Part shown: piece by piece, positions 8,424 through 17,269 of the stretch
Position numbering within the stretch: the stretch's first letter is position 1
Layout: every line of letters starts with the position of its first letter
NCBI GenBank assembly: GCA_964587885.1
Contig: CAZPME010000002.1
Coordinates: forward strand, 1-64,000
Length of the DNA: 64,000 bases
Source: UBA60 sp964587885
GTDB lineage: Archaea; Thermoplasmatota; Poseidoniia; Poseidoniales; Poseidoniaceae
Reading direction: 5' to 3'
Program-made: the position numbers and the translations under genes
Notes under the pieces: generated by a model
The model's input: only the letters and a program-made list of their open reading frames with translations
The model's database searches: none
What the model was told of the DNA's origin: nothing

Positions 8424-9005
8424 ATGGCAGATAACACCACAATGGTAGTAGGAATAATTGTTGGAGTAGTATTACTGATTGGAATAATTTGGTTTTTCTC
8501 AACTTACAATCGCTTAATCAGACTTCGAGAAAACGTCAATCAAGCATGGTCAAATATCGACGTTTTGTTGACTCAAAGATACGAAATGTTACCGAATTTG
8601 GTAAAAATTGCCAAGAGTTATGCTTCACATGAGCGCGAATTGTTTGAGAAATTCGCCGCCGCTCGGCAAATGGCCGCTGGGGCTCTCCAACAAGGTGACG
8701 TCAAAGGTGTAAGTCAAGCAGAATCAATGCTTTCGGGAGTAATGCCGAAAATATTCGCCCTTTCCGAATCATATCCTGAACTCAAAGCGAACGAGAACTT
8801 CATGAAGTTGCAAGATGAGACCGTCTCAATTGAGAACCAAGTCTCTGACCGCCGTGAATTCTTCAATGCTAGTGCCACAAACTGGAATGCAGCAATTGCA
8901 ATGATTCCGACCAACATCGTCGCTGGATTCATGGGTGCCGTTCGCCGTGACCTATTCGAAGTTGAGAGCGCTGCAGTTCGCCAAGCAGTACAACTAGACC
9001 TTTGA
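8424..9005 (+). CDS. lemA: LemA family protein
   Basis: A 193-residue protein with one N-terminal membrane anchor (about 8-26) and a long helical-bundle domain. The LemA signature follows the anchor: RLRENVNQAWSNIDVLLTQR then YEMLPNLV. Later come the NENFMKLQDE and SDRREFFNASATNWN segments. LemA proteins are membrane-anchored helical proteins of unclear biochemical role, often near M48 peptidases or GIDE/MULAN-like membrane proteins. Here a GIDE protein lies two genes upstream on the same strand. The end is convergent with the TraB gene. Confidence 0.93.
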   Translation: MADNTTMVVGIIVGVVLLIGIIWFFSTYNRLIRLRENVNQAWSNIDVLLTQRYEMLPNLVKIAKSYASHERELFEKFAAARQMAAGALQQGDVKGVSQAESMLSGVMPKIFALSESYPELKANENFMKLQDETVSIENQVSDRREFFNASATNWNAAIAMIPTNIVAGFMGAVRRDLFEVESAAVRQAVQLDL

Positions 9006-9078
9006 GAGTAGTAGTCGCAGAAGCAAGCCTGATGGCTTAATTTAGCGAAGATGAGCACAACGAGTCGTAATTACTTGG

Positions 9079-10296
9079 TCATATCGACCCTAGGATGCCC
9101 GCAGTAGCAAACCATGCTCCTAGCATCGAGCCAAGATTGGTTAACGCGGTCACCATCAACACCCTCCCAGCACGATTTTTCCAAAACAACGCCAAATCAC
9201 TAACGTCAATAAGGCCAAAGAAAATCTTGGTCGGTTCACCTTCGATTTTGAAACTGAGGAAATTGTGCAAATCTTCTCCGGTCGGTTCGGCAATTTTCAT
9301 CTGCACATAGCCAGCAAACCAGCCAGCCGCTAATGTTGGATTCAGTGAGGTAATTGGGCTGGCGAGTGCGGCAGTAATTATTGCCAATGGATGCCCACCC
9401 GCTATTAAACAAAAAAATGCCGCAATGCCCGCATTAAGGGCCAACCACACTAGGGCTACCTCAAACAATGATTCATAATCTCCATTCCAAAGGAAATACC
9501 CCAGCAGTCCTAGAACGAGTAGTGGCATTCCCCATGCCACGACTTTCCAAATTACTCTTGGTTTGGGTTCAAGTGCTAATTCGTCAAGCCGTTCTTGCTT
9601 CGCAGCGCCATCATTCAAGCGTTGTTGTATTCCGTCTAAGTGGCCAGCACCAACCACTGCGAGGATCTTTTCTTCTCCCCTCAAGGCATCGATTTTTCCA
9701 GCCAAAAAAGCATCACGCTCATCGATTAGGACTTCTCCAGCACCAGGTGCCAGTTCACGCAATTCATCCATCATCTGCGAAAGCATATCTTTGTCCTGCA
9801 ACATTTGTTCCAGTTCCGGGAGATCATCATCATCATCTTCTCCGAACATCCCAAAAATAACTCTAAATTTCTCCCGCAATTTCATTTTTCGCCATGCTCT
9901 CCTCAAAGTAGTCTGAATATCACGGTCAACCAATTCAACTCGAATATCATATTCTTCTGCTAACTTGATTGCTGCAAGTAATTCAGCTCCAGGTTGTTGA
10001 CCTTCATCGAGTCCAAGTTTTCTTTGTTCAGCCGCTAACATAGTCTGCAAGAGAACTAATGGTGCCTTACCTTCTTTGATAACCTTCAGCAAGCCTTCTT
10101 TATCTAACCGCCTTTCTTCAATCAAAGCCTGATATCGTACATGACACAATTCAACCGCCACAATATCGGGGCGATAGGTCTCGATATGATGGCGTACCGC
10201 AGCAACAGAATCTGAAGAAATATGTGCGGTTCCTAGGATTCTTAGATCATCATCGATATCGATAACTGGAGATGAAAATTCGCTTACTGCATCCAA
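9079..10296 (-). CDS. TraB/PrgY family membrane protein
   Basis: About 405 residues. The N-terminal domain shows the TraB pattern: ILGTAHIS with GTAH at its core, then DIVAVELCHVRYQAL, an inserted acidic stretch (DDDDDLPELEQ) and AVVGAGHLDGI, the second GxxH motif. The C-terminal third (from about 245) holds several hydrophobic segments. The family is predicted metal-dependent hydrolase-like. I favour TTG 10296: a perfect AGGTGAT Shine-Dalgarno precedes it and overlaps the folP stop codon. An in-frame GTG at 10305 lies inside that same Shine-Dalgarno. Translation is probably coupled to folP. Confidence 0.87.
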   Translation of the reverse strand: MDAVSEFSSPVIDIDDDLRILGTAHISSDSVAAVRHHIETYRPDIVAVELCHVRYQALIEERRLDKEGLLKVIKEGKAPLVLLQTMLAAEQRKLGLDEGQQPGAELLAAIKLAEEYDIRVELVDRDIQTTLRRAWRKMKLREKFRVIFGMFGEDDDDDLPELEQMLQDKDMLSQMMDELRELAPGAGEVLIDERDAFLAGKIDALRGEEKILAVVGAGHLDGIQQRLNDGAAKQERLDELALEPKPRVIWKVVAWGMPLLVLGLLGYFLWNGDYESLFEVALVWLALNAGIAAFFCLIAGGHPLAIITAALASPITSLNPTLAAGWFAGYVQMKIAEPTGEDLHNFLSFKIEGEPTKIFFGLIDVSDLALFWKNRAGRVLMVTALTNLGSMLGAWFATAGILGSI

Positions 10297-10297
10297 T

Positions 10298-11170
10298 TCA
10301 ATCACCTTTTAGGGCTGCCAGCGTATTGAGTAGGTCGGCATGTTCCACGACATCGTGGACACGTAAGATATCAACTCCAGTCTGCATGGCATGAGCAGCG
10401 ACACCAAGAGTTCCAGCCAACCTCTCATCGCTACTTTCACGCCCAAGCAAATCCTTGAACATTGATTTACGGCTGGCACCGACCATTATCGAAAAATCAT
10501 GCTTTTTGCGCAAGTTATCACTATTCCTGAGAAGGTCCAAGTTGTGTTCTAACCTCTTTCCAAAACCTATTCCTGCATCAAGACAAATCAGTTCAGGCGG
10601 GTGGCCACGAGCAACTAATCTTTCAGCAGTTGTGTTCAAATCAGCACTTATCTCTTGCACGACGTCACCATATTGCGGGTCATTTTGCATTGAATCGGGA
10701 GTGCCTAGCATATGCATGATGCAAACACCACAGCCACTTTCAAGCACGAGGTCAAACATTGACTTATCGCGTAGTCCCGAAACGTCATTGATCAAATCAG
10801 CCCCAGCGTTCAATGCCGCCCTAGCGACCTCATGATTCCGAGTATCGATTGAGATCATCACCTCGGGATTTTGTCGTCTTATTCCTTCAATTACAGGGAT
10901 AACTCTCGCCAATTCTTCTTCAATACTAATTGCGAGAGAATTTGGTCGCGTTGATTCCCCACCAATATCAAGCCAAGATGCCCCGTCTTTTAGAGCCTGA
11001 ATTGAGTATTCTATAGCGGAATTAACTGAGGTTTTGCGACTTTCAGGGTGAAATGAATCAGGAGTGCAATTTACAACCGCCATGATGCGTGGTAAGCCTT
11101 TTTTTGAATTTCGCAGCGATTTGGCAATCATCACACGGCGGCGAGTAGAAAAAGGCACTAAACCGACCAT
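10298..11170 (-). CDS. folP: Dihydropteroate synthase
   Basis: A 290-residue TIM-barrel protein with folate-synthase motifs: MAVVNCTPDSF at about 30-40, DGASWLDIGGESTRP at about 62-76, then IDTRNHEVARAAL and LINDVSGL, and a late VGASRKS motif. DHPS joins dihydropterin pyrophosphate to p-aminobenzoate (or, in archaeal relatives, a modified aminobenzoate) in pterin cofactor synthesis. Three other pterin-related genes lie in the window (26878, 34483, 59026). The start is ATG 11170 or the internal ATG at about 11131; the first ~27 residues are not conserved. It is divergent from the gene at 11226 and followed by TraB. Confidence 0.92.
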   Translation of the reverse strand: MVGLVPFSTRRRVMIAKSLRNSKKGLPRIMAVVNCTPDSFHPESRKTSVNSAIEYSIQALKDGASWLDIGGESTRPNSLAISIEEELARVIPVIEGIRRQNPEVMISIDTRNHEVARAALNAGADLINDVSGLRDKSMFDLVLESGCGVCIMHMLGTPDSMQNDPQYGDVVQEISADLNTTAERLVARGHPPELICLDAGIGFGKRLEHNLDLLRNSDNLRKKHDFSIMVGASRKSMFKDLLGRESSDERLAGTLGVAAHAMQTGVDILRVHDVVEHADLLNTLAALKGD

Positions 11171-11225
11171 CCCGCCGTGCTCTCAATGGTATTGTTTAAG
11201 AAATGTGCAACGCGGCTGTGTGCCC

Positions 11226-11912
11226 ATGACTGAGAGTACCATGCCGAATCAGTTGGATTCAAGTGGTGAAAATTTATCCCCTGAGTCGACTTCTGAAGCT
11301 GTCGCAATGTTGCCCTCATCTGAGCAACTTGAAATCGCTGAAAGCATCCTTGAGAGAATGAAGCCATCAGACAAAAAAGACATTGGCACAATGATTCATT
11401 CACGTGGTCAAATGGCCGGTATTATCCTAGCTGCACTAGGGATTTTTTGGTGGCTTTCAGTCCTTAACCTTGGCTCCACGCATGAATACAATACCTTCAC
11501 TTCACTAATCAGCGACTTGTCATTTGTTACCGTTTCATGGTTTTTGCCGATCCTCGTTTTCTTTGGTTCTCTGTTGAATGCGATGGGGCGACATCGCGGC
11601 CAGCCTGGGCCGAGCATGTTTGCCGGCATTTTATTCCTGATTTGCTTATTTTTTGCTGCTGAACCAGCAGTACGTGCCCTTTCTGCAAGCGTTGATCTCA
11701 ATATCGGCATATGGCAGACTAGCCGTTTACTAATTCTCGGCATTGGGGTTTTCATTTCGGCTAATTTATTCATTGAAGCATTTTTGCTCGATTGGGTAAA
11801 GAAACTCGAAGAGGCATACTTCGGCATTGAAATATCATCTTTGCAAACTGCCAATGAGTCAACTTCCATGGTAGGCACAGTTGAATCCGGTGATGAGAAT
11901 CCGTCGCCCTGA
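11226..11912 (+). CDS. Four-TM membrane protein, unknown function
   Basis: A 228-residue protein that I do not recognise. Residues 1-60 are hydrophilic and acidic with a short predicted helix (SSEQLEIAESILERM). Hydrophobic segments lie at about 63-81, 98-120, 131-146 and 166-188. The last ~40 residues form an acidic soluble tail. ATG 11226 is preferred; the frame is open further upstream but would run through the divergent folP promoter. A TTGTTTAAG box lies about 29 nt before the ATG. The Trm56 gene follows 26 bp later. Confidence 0.75.
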   Translation: MTESTMPNQLDSSGENLSPESTSEAVAMLPSSEQLEIAESILERMKPSDKKDIGTMIHSRGQMAGIILAALGIFWWLSVLNLGSTHEYNTFTSLISDLSFVTVSWFLPILVFFGSLLNAMGRHRGQPGPSMFAGILFLICLFFAAEPAVRALSASVDLNIGIWQTSRLLILGIGVFISANLFIEAFLLDWVKKLEEAYFGIEISSLQTANESTSMVGTVESGDENPSP

Positions 11913-11938
11913 TATGTGCGATATTTCTCGGCTCGGTT

Positions 11939-12499
11939 ATGAGCGGAGGTCGAATCGCAGTATTGCGTCTTGGCCATCGCAAAGGTCGTGACCCACGTAT
12001 CACTACTCATCTAGGCTTAGTGGCGCGGGCATTTGGTGCTGATGAATTTTATTTGGCCGGCGATGAGGATGCTGAAATGTTTGCAACATTGGCTGCGGTC
12101 GGCGAGCGTTTTGGCTCACCACTGAAGTTGGAACACGTCAAGAGCCCAATGGGATTTCTCAAGCGCTGGATTCGAGATTCTGGTAGCGGTGTTGAAGGTC
12201 TTGCTACTCATCTAACCATGTATGGAGAGCGTTTTCGTGATGCAATTCCACAGATGCCTCGTAACCGTGACCTTCTAGTGGTCGTTGGGGGTAGTAAAGT
12301 TCCCGCTGAAGTTTTCGAGCATTGCCAGTTCAATATTGCCATCGGCAATCAACCACATAGCGAGGTTGCGGCCCTAGCACTATTTCTTGATGAATGGGGC
12401 GGTAATCTTGATATGGCCGAGAAATTCAAGGAAGGACGTCTAGAAATCATACCTTCTAAGCAGGGAAAAGTTGTCATCGACCATGATGAAGAATCATAG
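11939..12499 (+). CDS. trm56: tRNA (cytidine(56)-2'-O)-methyltransferase
   Basis: A 186-residue SPOUT-class methyltransferase of the archaea-specific Trm56 family. The N-terminus VLRLGHRKGRDPRITTHLGLVARAFGA is near-diagnostic. The DLLVVVGGSKVPAEVF and FNIAIGNQPHSEVAALALFLD segments make the SAM-binding knot. It methylates the ribose of C56 in the T-loop of tRNA. It is an ordinary archaeal housekeeping gene and good evidence for the archaeal origin of this DNA. Confidence 0.95.
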   Translation: MSGGRIAVLRLGHRKGRDPRITTHLGLVARAFGADEFYLAGDEDAEMFATLAAVGERFGSPLKLEHVKSPMGFLKRWIRDSGSGVEGLATHLTMYGERFRDAIPQMPRNRDLLVVVGGSKVPAEVFEHCQFNIAIGNQPHSEVAALALFLDEWGGNLDMAEKFKEGRLEIIPSKQGKVVIDHDEES

Positions 12500-12527
12500 T
12501 AGAAAAATCGTCTTCTCAAAACCTTCT

Positions 12528-12544
12528 CGTTACCTACGGTAACG
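12528..12544. promoter_or_regulatory. Palindrome upstream of carAB, possible operator
   Basis: CGTTACC-TAC-GGTAACG is a perfect 7-bp inverted repeat with a 3-bp spacer. It lies between the trm56 stop and carA. Its centre is about 30 bp upstream of a TATA-like CATTATTG (about 12563-12570), itself centred ~28 nt before the carA ATG. That arrangement fits a transcription-factor site rather than a terminator, since no T-run follows. Confidence 0.4.
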
Positions 12545-12593
12545 ACGGTTATCGACCCTAAGCATTATTGAGCCCATAGAGGGCGAAGAAGTG

Positions 12594-13904
12594 ATGTCGG
12601 GTGATGATACCGCGCCAGTGACGAAGGGTTTTGGCAGTATACCGCCTACTCTATCTTCAACATCACTGAGATTACCTGATGCAGTCGATGGACTCCTAGC
12701 CGGACAAAATCTGCCTCAAGGTGCAAGTGGAGTCGGAGTATTGCTATTGGCTGACGGCGGCCGGTTCGAAGGTGAGTTGTTCGGTGCCTCAGCAATCGGT
12801 GAGGGAGAATTGGTTTTTACCACCGGTATGACTGGATTCCAAGAGAGTCTAACCGACCCATCCTTTGCTGGCCAAGTTCTAACTTTCACTTACCCACTAA
12901 TTGGAAATTATGGAGTTCAGGTAGGGTGTAGTGAGTCATCATCTGTATGGCCGCGTGGAGTAGTTGTCCGCCACGCAATGCATCAGCCCGACCATCGTGA
13001 TTCGGTTGGTAGTGTTGATGAATTACTTCGTTTACACGGAGTTCCTGGAATTCAAAGCGTCGATACTCGAGCCATCACTCGACGTGTGCGTGAATATGGT
13101 ACTTTACTGTGCATTTTTGGGCCGCTTGAAGATGAATCTGCGATGGCTGAACGCTTGGCTAACATGGAACCTCCCGACCATAGTGACTTGGTGGATGAAG
13201 TCAGCATTACCCAACCGGTAATCCTCAATCAAGGTGCAAGGAGCAAGGATGGTCTTCCATTACCTCGTTTAGCAGCCCTTGATTGTGGAATTAAATACAA
13301 CATTCTGCGCGAATTGTGCCACCGTTTTGAGGTAATTTGGTCGCCCCCGGATTACGGCCTTTCCAATCTGCAAAGTGAGTTCAATATCCAGGCGATGTTT
13401 TGTTCTAATGGCCCAGGTGACCCTGCTCACCCTGGAAAGGCAACACAGGCGCGAACCGCATTGGCTCAAGCAGTCTCGCAAGGTATTCCGACTATGGGGA
13501 TTTGCCTTGGACATCAATTGCTTGGTTTAGCCGCTGGATTACAAACCTACAAAATGCGGTATGGTCATAGAGGTGCAAACCAACCGGTCCTCGATTTAGT
13601 CAGCGGCAAAGTGTCAATCACTTCACAAAATCATGGCTTTGCGGTCGCCGACCCGGTGCGTGGGATGCTCGCTCAGCATCCAAGTGGGGCTTCCAGTGAG
13701 GAGCAAGAAAATGCTATTGGAGCAGAGGTAGAGGTACGCTTCATCAATGCCAATGATTCGACAGTCGAAGGCTTGGATGTAGTAGGAAAGCCAGCATTTA
13801 GCATCCAATATCACCCCGAAGCATGTCCCGGTCCGCATGATGCTTCACCCCTCTTCGATAGATTTTCTCAAATCGTTGCTGATCATCTAGGGGGTGAATC
13901 ATAG
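12594..13904 (+). CDS. carA: Carbamoyl-phosphate synthase small subunit
   Basis: A 436-residue glutamine amidotransferase subunit. The N-terminal CPSase small-chain domain contains GELVFTTGMTGFQESLTDPS and QVLTFTYPLIGNYG. The class I amidotransferase domain has the nucleophile Cys304 in GICLGHQLLG and the His407-Pro-Glu409 pair in YHPEACPGP. It releases ammonia from glutamine and channels it to CarB. About 45 extra residues precede the conserved domain. GTG 12591 and ATG 12594 are adjacent starts; ATG is chosen. Its stop overlaps the carB GTG start (TAGTG), so the subunits are translationally coupled. Confidence 0.95.
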   Translation: MSGDDTAPVTKGFGSIPPTLSSTSLRLPDAVDGLLAGQNLPQGASGVGVLLLADGGRFEGELFGASAIGEGELVFTTGMTGFQESLTDPSFAGQVLTFTYPLIGNYGVQVGCSESSSVWPRGVVVRHAMHQPDHRDSVGSVDELLRLHGVPGIQSVDTRAITRRVREYGTLLCIFGPLEDESAMAERLANMEPPDHSDLVDEVSITQPVILNQGARSKDGLPLPRLAALDCGIKYNILRELCHRFEVIWSPPDYGLSNLQSEFNIQAMFCSNGPGDPAHPGKATQARTALAQAVSQGIPTMGICLGHQLLGLAAGLQTYKMRYGHRGANQPVLDLVSGKVSITSQNHGFAVADPVRGMLAQHPSGASSEEQENAIGAEVEVRFINANDSTVEGLDVVGKPAFSIQYHPEACPGPHDASPLFDRFSQIVADHLGGES

Positions 13905-16900
13905 TGCCGCGCCGAAATGACATCAAGACCGTCCTCATTCTCGGCTCGGGCCCAATAAAAATTGGCCAAGCCGCAGAATTTGATTTCTCAGGTAGTCAAG
14001 CTTGTCGTGCCCTACGCGAGGATGGCTTCGAAGTCATCTTAGTCAATTCTAACCCAGCAACAATTCAAAACGACCCAGAGATGGCTGACCGAGTTTATAT
14101 CGAACCATTGCTACCTGATGTTGTACGCGGCATTCTTGAAATTGAGAAACCCGATGCACTATTGGCGGGAATGGGAGGCCAGACCGCACTCAACATTGCT
14201 ACCGAATTAGCCCACGATGGAACATTAGGGCGATTGAATATTGAGTTAATAGGTTCAGACCTTGATGCAATAGACAAGGCAGAAGATCGCAATTTGTTCA
14301 AGCAAGTTTGCGAATCCATCGGGCTACCTGTTCCTTTTGCAATAGCATGTGATAACATTGAGGAGGTATTGTCAGCGGCTGAAGAAATAGGCACATGGCC
14401 AATACTAGTAAGACCAGCATTTACTCTTGGTGGACTAGGCGGTGGAACGGTATGGAATACTGGAGAATTAGTTGAAGTCTCGAGCCTAGGTTTGCGTAAT
14501 TCCCGTATTAACCAAGTGCTGATTGAAGAGTCAATTCTCGGCTGGCAGGAGCATGAATACGAGGTGATGCGTGATTCAAATGACAATTGCCTCATCGTTT
14601 GCACAATGGAAAATATTGACCCAATGGGCGTTCATACTGGTGAAAGCATTGTTGTGGCTCCACAGCAGACCCTTTCTGACCGTGACCATCAGCATCTTCG
14701 AGATTGCTCTTTAGCGCTGATCCGGGAACTCAATATTTGTGGAGGCTGCAATGTCCAATTTGCCGTCAATCAGTCGACGGGTGAAATACGAGTCATCGAA
14801 GTTAATCCACGTGTATCACGTTCTTCCGCTTTAGCCAGTAAGGCGACCGGCTACCCTATTGCCCGAATGGCAGCAAAAATTGCAGTAGGTTACAACCTTA
14901 ATGAATTACCCAATCCAATTACTGGACATGGAACTACAGCAGCCTTTGAGCCAACTTTGGATTATTGCGTAGTAAAGATACCACGTTGGCCATTTGATAA
15001 ATTCCGCACCGCTGACCGGACACTTGGAACTTCGATGAAATCTACCGGAGAAGTGATGGCAGTAGGCCGATGTTTTGAAGAGGCATTTCTCAAGGCTTGG
15101 GCTTCACTTGAGACCGGCCATCCGCATCCACGACCTTTGACTCGCGCAGACGAATCAGAGGGTGAAGGAATGTCAGAGCGTGCCCTTGAGCCTATAGCGG
15201 AGAGAACAATGGTTGATTGGCTCAAAGTTGCGACCGATCGAAGAATGACTGCGGTAATCGAGGCATTTAGACGAGGTTGGTCTGTCGAACAGGTTCACGA
15301 AGTTACTCGTATGACGCGTTGGTTTTTGCACAGATTCGCCCATATCGCCACCGCCGAAGCAAGCATTTCTGCCCGAGGCATCACCAGTCCTGCTCTACTC
15401 GATGAAGATGATTTATGGTATTGGAAATCATTGGGGATTAGCGATGCCTACATTTGTGATGCATTAGCCGGATTTCCGGCTACCGGTTTCAAATCTTTAC
15501 CAGCAGAATTAGGCGAGTCCGCGGTAATGCGCCGCCGTCATCTTTTCGGAATACACCCACGATATAGGATGGTTGATTCTTGTGCCGCTGAATTTGCGGC
15601 TGCAACTCCATATTATTATTCAACATATGAAGGGGGTGAAGAGCGTGGTGTCGACCACATTTCCGACCTTGATCAGCGTACCAAAGAACGTGTAGTGGTT
15701 CTTGGCAGTGGTCCAATTCGCATCGGCCAAGGGATTGAATTTGACTATGGTTGTGTTCATGCAGTAATGGCGATTCGGGAATCGGGTCGAGATGCGATAA
15801 TTATCAACAATAATCCAGAAACAGTGTCTACTGATTTCGATACCAGTGACCGACTATACTTTGAACCGATAAACTTGGAATGCGTCACCGAAGTTTTACT
15901 CCGCGAAATGGCACATGGTATCCTTTTGCAATTTGGTGGGCAGACCGCAATCAACCTTGCATTGCCGCTAAATGATCGCATACCTACGCTTTCCGATTTT
16001 TCCCTTGAGACCAAAATTTTCGGAACTTCGACCGATGCTGTCGATGAAGCCAGTGACCGTGAGCGCTTCGAAGATTTCGCTCGCCGTAGCGGTCTGAGAA
16101 TGCCCAATGGAACAACCGGTAAGAGCCCTGATGATGTTAGAGATGCGGCTGAAAAAATTGGCTTCCCGATACTAATTCGCCCCTCGTACGTTCTCGGTGG
16201 GCGAGGTATGGAAATACTAACCAATGAGTCGCAATTGAGTGCCTATCTCAATGAAGCCTATATCGCTCCAGATAAGCCATTATTGGTTGATGAATATCTT
16301 GGTCATGCGACCGAACTTGATGTTGATGCGGCTTGCGATGGTGAACAGGTATTGGTAGGGGCGATAATGGAACATCTTGAGGAAGCAGGAATACATTCGG
16401 GTGACTCTACTTGTTTTATCCCCCCTCAAAACATTAGTGAAGATATGCTTGCAAGAGTGCGTAAGCAGACCGAAACCATTGGTTTGGGACTCAAAATTGT
16501 AGGCTGCTATAATATTCAATTTGCGATTCAAGGTAGTCGATTATATGTCCTTGAAGTCAATCCCCGTTCAAGTCGTACAGTACCTTTTGTCGCCAAATCC
16601 TCGGGGATTCCTTTAGCTCGAATTGCCGCCCGGCTAACGCTAGGAGAGAAATTAAAAGACATGAACTTACCAACTCCTAATCGTGATTTAGTATGCGTTA
16701 AGGCACCGGTTTTCCCATTCATCAAATTACGTGGACTCGATCCAGCCCCCGGTCCAGAAATGAAGTCTACTGGCGAGGTGATGGGCTCGGATGTGAGTGC
16801 AGATGTCGCTTATCTCAAGGCTAGAATGGCGACTGAAATCCCAGTCAATACTACTGGTGGTGCATATTTGACCGTGCGCGACGAGGACAAGGAGGGATTA

Positions 16901-17269
16901 GTTCCAGTCGCTGCCGAGTTAGTTGAATTAGGGTTGAAACTCTATGCCACTCCTGGAACAGCACATGTTCTTCGTGCCGCTGGAGTGGATTGCGAAATTG
17001 CTTATCGAATAGCAGAAGGAAAATCTCCTGATGCATTGGGTCTAATGCGGCGCGGTGAAATTCAATTTATTGTCAACGTACCGACAATTTCTGGTGGTGC
17101 GGTTCGTGATGGTAATATGATGCGCCGTTTGGCAGTTGAAATGAATATCCCATTTGTGACCACGATGAATGGTGCGCGCATGGAAGTAGCAGCGATAAGA
17201 GCAGCAGGCAAAGGTCCTACAACACCGCGTCGCTTGATGGTCTCATATCTCGATGGTCGAGGAATATAA
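13904..17269 (+). CDS. carB: Carbamoyl-phosphate synthase large subunit
   Basis: A 1121-residue protein, slightly longer than the usual ~1070. Two homologous ATP-grasp halves are visible: the first starts with LILGSGPIKIGQAAEFD and the second (from about residue 597) with VVLGSGPIRIGQGIEFDYG. Each carries the EVNPR(V/S)SR metal/ATP segment. The C-terminal MGS-like regulatory domain is present (LGLKLYATPGTAHVLRAAG). It makes carbamoyl phosphate from bicarbonate, ammonia and 2 ATP for pyrimidine and arginine synthesis. The start is GTG, overlapping the carA stop, with GGTGA upstream. Confidence 0.97.
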   Translation: MPRRNDIKTVLILGSGPIKIGQAAEFDFSGSQACRALREDGFEVILVNSNPATIQNDPEMADRVYIEPLLPDVVRGILEIEKPDALLAGMGGQTALNIATELAHDGTLGRLNIELIGSDLDAIDKAEDRNLFKQVCESIGLPVPFAIACDNIEEVLSAAEEIGTWPILVRPAFTLGGLGGGTVWNTGELVEVSSLGLRNSRINQVLIEESILGWQEHEYEVMRDSNDNCLIVCTMENIDPMGVHTGESIVVAPQQTLSDRDHQHLRDCSLALIRELNICGGCNVQFAVNQSTGEIRVIEVNPRVSRSSALASKATGYPIARMAAKIAVGYNLNELPNPITGHGTTAAFEPTLDYCVVKIPRWPFDKFRTADRTLGTSMKSTGEVMAVGRCFEEAFLKAWASLETGHPHPRPLTRADESEGEGMSERALEPIAERTMVDWLKVATDRRMTAVIEAFRRGWSVEQVHEVTRMTRWFLHRFAHIATAEASISARGITSPALLDEDDLWYWKSLGISDAYICDALAGFPATGFKSLPAELGESAVMRRRHLFGIHPRYRMVDSCAAEFAAATPYYYSTYEGGEERGVDHISDLDQRTKERVVVLGSGPIRIGQGIEFDYGCVHAVMAIRESGRDAIIINNNPETVSTDFDTSDRLYFEPINLECVTEVLLREMAHGILLQFGGQTAINLALPLNDRIPTLSDFSLETKIFGTSTDAVDEASDRERFEDFARRSGLRMPNGTTGKSPDDVRDAAEKIGFPILIRPSYVLGGRGMEILTNESQLSAYLNEAYIAPDKPLLVDEYLGHATELDVDAACDGEQVLVGAIMEHLEEAGIHSGDSTCFIPPQNISEDMLARVRKQTETIGLGLKIVGCYNIQFAIQGSRLYVLEVNPRSSRTVPFVAKSSGIPLARIAARLTLGEKLKDMNLPTPNRDLVCVKAPVFPFIKLRGLDPAPGPEMKSTGEVMGSDVSADVAYLKARMATEIPVNTTGGAYLTVRDEDKEGLVPVAAELVELGLKLYATPGTAHVLRAAGVDCEIAYRIAEGKSPDALGLMRRGEIQFIVNVPTISGGAVRDGNMMRRLAVEMNIPFVTTMNGARMEVAAIRAAGKGPTTPRRLMVSYLDGRGI

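Noticed and set aside
11408..12010. 200-codon minus-strand frame antisense to 11226 and trm56
   Set aside because: It lies fully opposite a TM protein gene and the start of Trm56, has no recognisable domain and no start signal.
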